Both the position numbers and the translations under genes were made by a program. A stretch of DNA of 8,373 bases. It comes from an uncultured Petrimonas sp. (GTDB taxonomy: Bacteria > Bacteroidota > Bacteroidia > Bacteroidales > Dysgonomonadaceae). The notes under the pieces were generated by a model that searched no databases, was not told the DNA's origin, and saw only the letters and a program-made list of their open reading frames with translations. Numbering within the stretch: the stretch's first letter is position 1; each line of letters opens with the position of its first letter. The stretch covers positions 1 through 8,373 of the forward strand of contig CAKTUP010000087.1 in the NCBI GenBank assembly GCA_934621705.1, written 5' to 3'. Shown piece by piece: positions 6,719 to 8,373 of this stretch.

Positions 6719-7423
6719 TTACCAGTCCCTGTTTCTCCGCCTGTTATCGTCCGCTTTTTGTTTTCGTTCTTCCGCTTTTATCTTGTTCACTTTTTCCTGC
6801 GTTTCGCGCTCGTCTTGTTCAATGGCCTGCAGCAATTGACGGGCATTGTCGCGCGACATTTGCTCGGGTTCCTGCGGTTCTTCGGGCTTCTTCGGCTGAT
6901 CCTGCTGATTTTGCGGCTGCTGTTGCTGATTCTGATCCTGTTGTTGGTCTTGCTGCTGATCCTGTTGCTCCTGTTCTTTGTCCTGAATCATTTTCTGCAC
7001 AACGGCCAGGTTGTATCGCGTTTCGTCGTCTTCGGGATTCATGCGGAGAGCCATTTTATAGGCTTCCATCGATTTTTCGAGTTCTTTTTTTTGCAGCAAC
7101 GAGTTTCCGATATTGTGCCACGCTGCCGACATTTTCTTCGGATTTTCCTTTTCCAATGCCAGAAACTGGTTGTAGGATTCCAACGATTTATCCCACTCTT
7201 TTTGGCGATAAAGCGTATTTCCGGTGTTATAATTAGCTTCAGGCGACGACGGGTTTTCGGTGAGCGCATCGTTGTAAAACGTAAACGCTTCCGAAAATTT
7301 CTGCTGCTGATACGCTTTGTTGCCTTTCCGAACGTTCTTTCGCACATCTTTTTGTGCCGATAACGATGCCGAAAAAGCGATCATCAACAATAACAAACTA
7401 TATTTCAATATGTTCGATTTCAT
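6719..7423 (-). CDS. batC: BatC: TPR protein with glutamine-rich tail
   Basis: A 234-residue exported protein. The signal peptide is residues 1-24 (ending SLSAQ). Three TPR units follow: about 28-61 (GNKAYQQQKFSEAFTFYNDA), 62-95 (EANYNTGNTLYRQKEWDKSL) and 99-133 (AWHNIGNSLLQKKELEKSME). After the TPRs comes a low-complexity stretch, Q/D-rich at about 151-176 and then P/E-rich to about 188, and a highly charged, probably coiled C-terminus ending RRRNRDW. TPRs serve as a docking platform, here most likely for BatB and BatD. The start ATG overlaps the batB stop (ATGA), giving translational coupling. It matches BatC in domain order, length and position. Confidence 0.9.
   Translation of the reverse strand: MKSNILKYSLLLLMIAFSASLSAQKDVRKNVRKGNKAYQQQKFSEAFTFYNDALTENPSSPEANYNTGNTLYRQKEWDKSLESYNQFLALEKENPKKMSAAWHNIGNSLLQKKELEKSMEAYKMALRMNPEDDETRYNLAVVQKMIQDKEQEQQDQQQDQQQDQNQQQQPQNQQDQPKKPEEPQEPEQMSRDNARQLLQAIEQDERETQEKVNKIKAEERKQKADDNRRRNRDW
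6896..6973 (-). repeat. Low-complexity CTG/CAG-rich tract encoding the BatC glutamine region
   Basis: The tract encodes residues 151-176 of BatC, mostly Gln broken by Asp and Asn. The DNA is made of imperfect CTG-like units (ctgctg, ctgttg, tgatcctg) on the plus strand. Such tracts can gain or lose units in frame. Confidence 0.7.
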
Positions 7424-8373
7424 TTGAATAAGCGAATGTTTTTAAACAACGGATTTTTCTTCTCGTAAATTAAAAACTCTACAATCAGAATAATCAATAA
7501 AATCCACGCAAAAAACGGAAATTTCTCGTCGTATTCCGAATACGAAAGGCTGGTTGTTTTTTTGGTTTCCAGTTCGTTCAACTCCGTTTCCAACGCGCGG
7601 ATGGCGGTGTTGGAGTTATCTGCCTGCACGTACAATCCTTTGCCGTTTTGAGCAATTTCCTGCGCCATTTGTTCGTTCAATCGTGACACAACTACCTGTC
7701 CGCCGCTGTCGGTTTTATAATTGTTGCTGTATTCCGATTCCGGCACCGGCGTTCCTTCTACCGAACCGATTCCGATAACGTTTACCATAATTCCCGCATC
7801 GGAAGCTTGTTTGGCGGCTTCGTTGGCGTTGCCTTCGTGGTCTTCGCCGTCGGTAATGAGAATTATGGCCTTATCCACATCCTGATCGCTCGAAAACGAA
7901 CTCACACCCAACGCGATAGCTTCGCCGATAGCCGTACCCTGCACGGGAACCAAACTCGGGTCGATGGTGTTCAGAAACAGCTTGGCCGATTGCGTATCGG
8001 AAGTGAGCGGCATTTGCACGTAAGCTTCTCCGGCAAAGACAATGAGCGCCACTTTATCGTTCTTGCGAACATCGATAATGCGCGACAGAATTTGCTTTGC
8101 CCGCGCCAACCGGTCGGGAGCAACGTCACGTGCCAACATCGAGTTGGAAACGTCTATCGCGATAACCAGTTCTATCCCTTCCTTCTCCACATTCTCCACC
8201 TTGGTGCCGAATTGCGGGCGGGCAATCATAATGATTCCGGTGCAAAGCGCGGCAAAAATCAACCAAAATTTCAGATACGAACGCTTGAGCGACAACTCGG
8301 GCATCATTTTCTTTATGGTTGAGAGCACACCAAGCTTCTTCACATCGTTTCGTTTTCTGATGTTCAGGTAAAT
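7420..8373 (-). CDS. batB: BatB: membrane-anchored von Willebrand factor A protein, 5' end beyond window
   Basis: An in-frame GTG at 8341-8343 exists, but the frame stays open through ten more codons (IYLNIRKRND) to the edge, which match the usual BatB region right after its first membrane segment. The true start therefore lies outside and about 30 residues are missing; 317 codons plus stop are seen. Counting from the edge, a membrane helix lies at about 34-51 (WLIFAALCTGIIMIA then RPQFG). The VWA domain holds a complete MIDAS metal site: D74-x-S76-x-S78 (IDVSNS), T147 (QGTAIGEA) and D175 (ITDGED). A C-terminal helix (about 287-302, FFAWILLIILIVEFLIYE) precedes a basic end. The metal site suggests Mg-dependent partner binding, probably under control of a MoxR AAA+ ATPase encoded upstream of batA. 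Its stop overlaps the batC start. Confidence 0.93.
   Translation of the reverse strand: MYLNIRKRNDVKKLGVLSTIKKMMPELSLKRSYLKFWLIFAALCTGIIMIARPQFGTKVENVEKEGIELVIAIDVSNSMLARDVAPDRLARAKQILSRIIDVRKNDKVALIVFAGEAYVQMPLTSDTQSAKLFLNTIDPSLVPVQGTAIGEAIALGVSSFSSDQDVDKAIILITDGEDHEGNANEAAKQASDAGIMVNVIGIGSVEGTPVPESEYSNNYKTDSGGQVVVSRLNEQMAQEIAQNGKGLYVQADNSNTAIRALETELNELETKKTTSLSYSEYDEKFPFFAWILLIILIVEFLIYEKKNPLFKNIRLFK

Noticed and set aside
6758..7363. 201-residue plus-strand frame with a very hydrophobic leucine-rich middle
   Set aside because: It is the reverse complement of batC; the leucine runs come from the antisense of the CAG/CAA glutamine codons.
7807..8371. Plus-strand frames of 171 and 109 residues
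   Set aside because: Antisense to the intact VWA gene batB; no motif or start context supports them.

Overview
The window looks like Bacteroidota chromosome, most likely order Bacteroidales. Three things point there: a Bat (aerotolerance) gene cluster in the order batB-batC-batD-batE, a TTTG-20 bp-TAnnTTTG promoter of the Bacteroidota sigma type in front of a tRNA gene, and start regions with no clear Shine-Dalgarno sequence. The proteins have a Bacteroidales look (possibly Dysgonomonadaceae such as Proteiniphilum or Petrimonas), but genus is a guess. All protein-coding genes I can support lie on the minus strand; the only plus-strand gene is a tRNA.

Left part (1-1340): the 5' 342 codons of mltG, an endolytic murein transglycosylase, run leftward off the edge. 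The gene is divergent from tRNA-Ser(GCU) at 1155-1241. The tRNA has a near-perfect Bacteroidota promoter and a 13-bp hairpin terminator. An AT-rich stretch of about 300 bases (1341-1633) follows with no gene I can support.

Middle (1634-3373): a bidirectional terminator, then a three-domain stress protein (DUF2007-like N-terminus plus two UspA-like domains), a hairpin terminator, and a 97-residue helix-turn-helix protein conserved in type but of unknown role, with a weak promoter of its own.

Right part (3374-8373): one tightly packed operon read right to left: batB (5' end beyond the window) - batC - batD - batE - PAP2 phosphatase. batB/batC and batE/pap2 overlap by ATGA, batD and batE are one base apart, and batC and batD are 33 bases apart. 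By known gene order, a MoxR AAA+ ATPase, a DUF58 protein and batA should lie just beyond the right edge. The Bat proteins are expected to form an envelope assembly of membrane-anchored von Willebrand A and TPR proteins served by the MoxR ATPase. The PAP2 enzyme coupled to the end of the operon would act on a lipid phosphate in the same membrane.

I see no mobile element, CRISPR array or defence system. The most notable points are the PAP2 gene fused into the Bat operon by translational overlap, the DUF2007-Usp-Usp architecture with an ATP motif in only one Usp half, and the small helix-turn-helix protein beside it.
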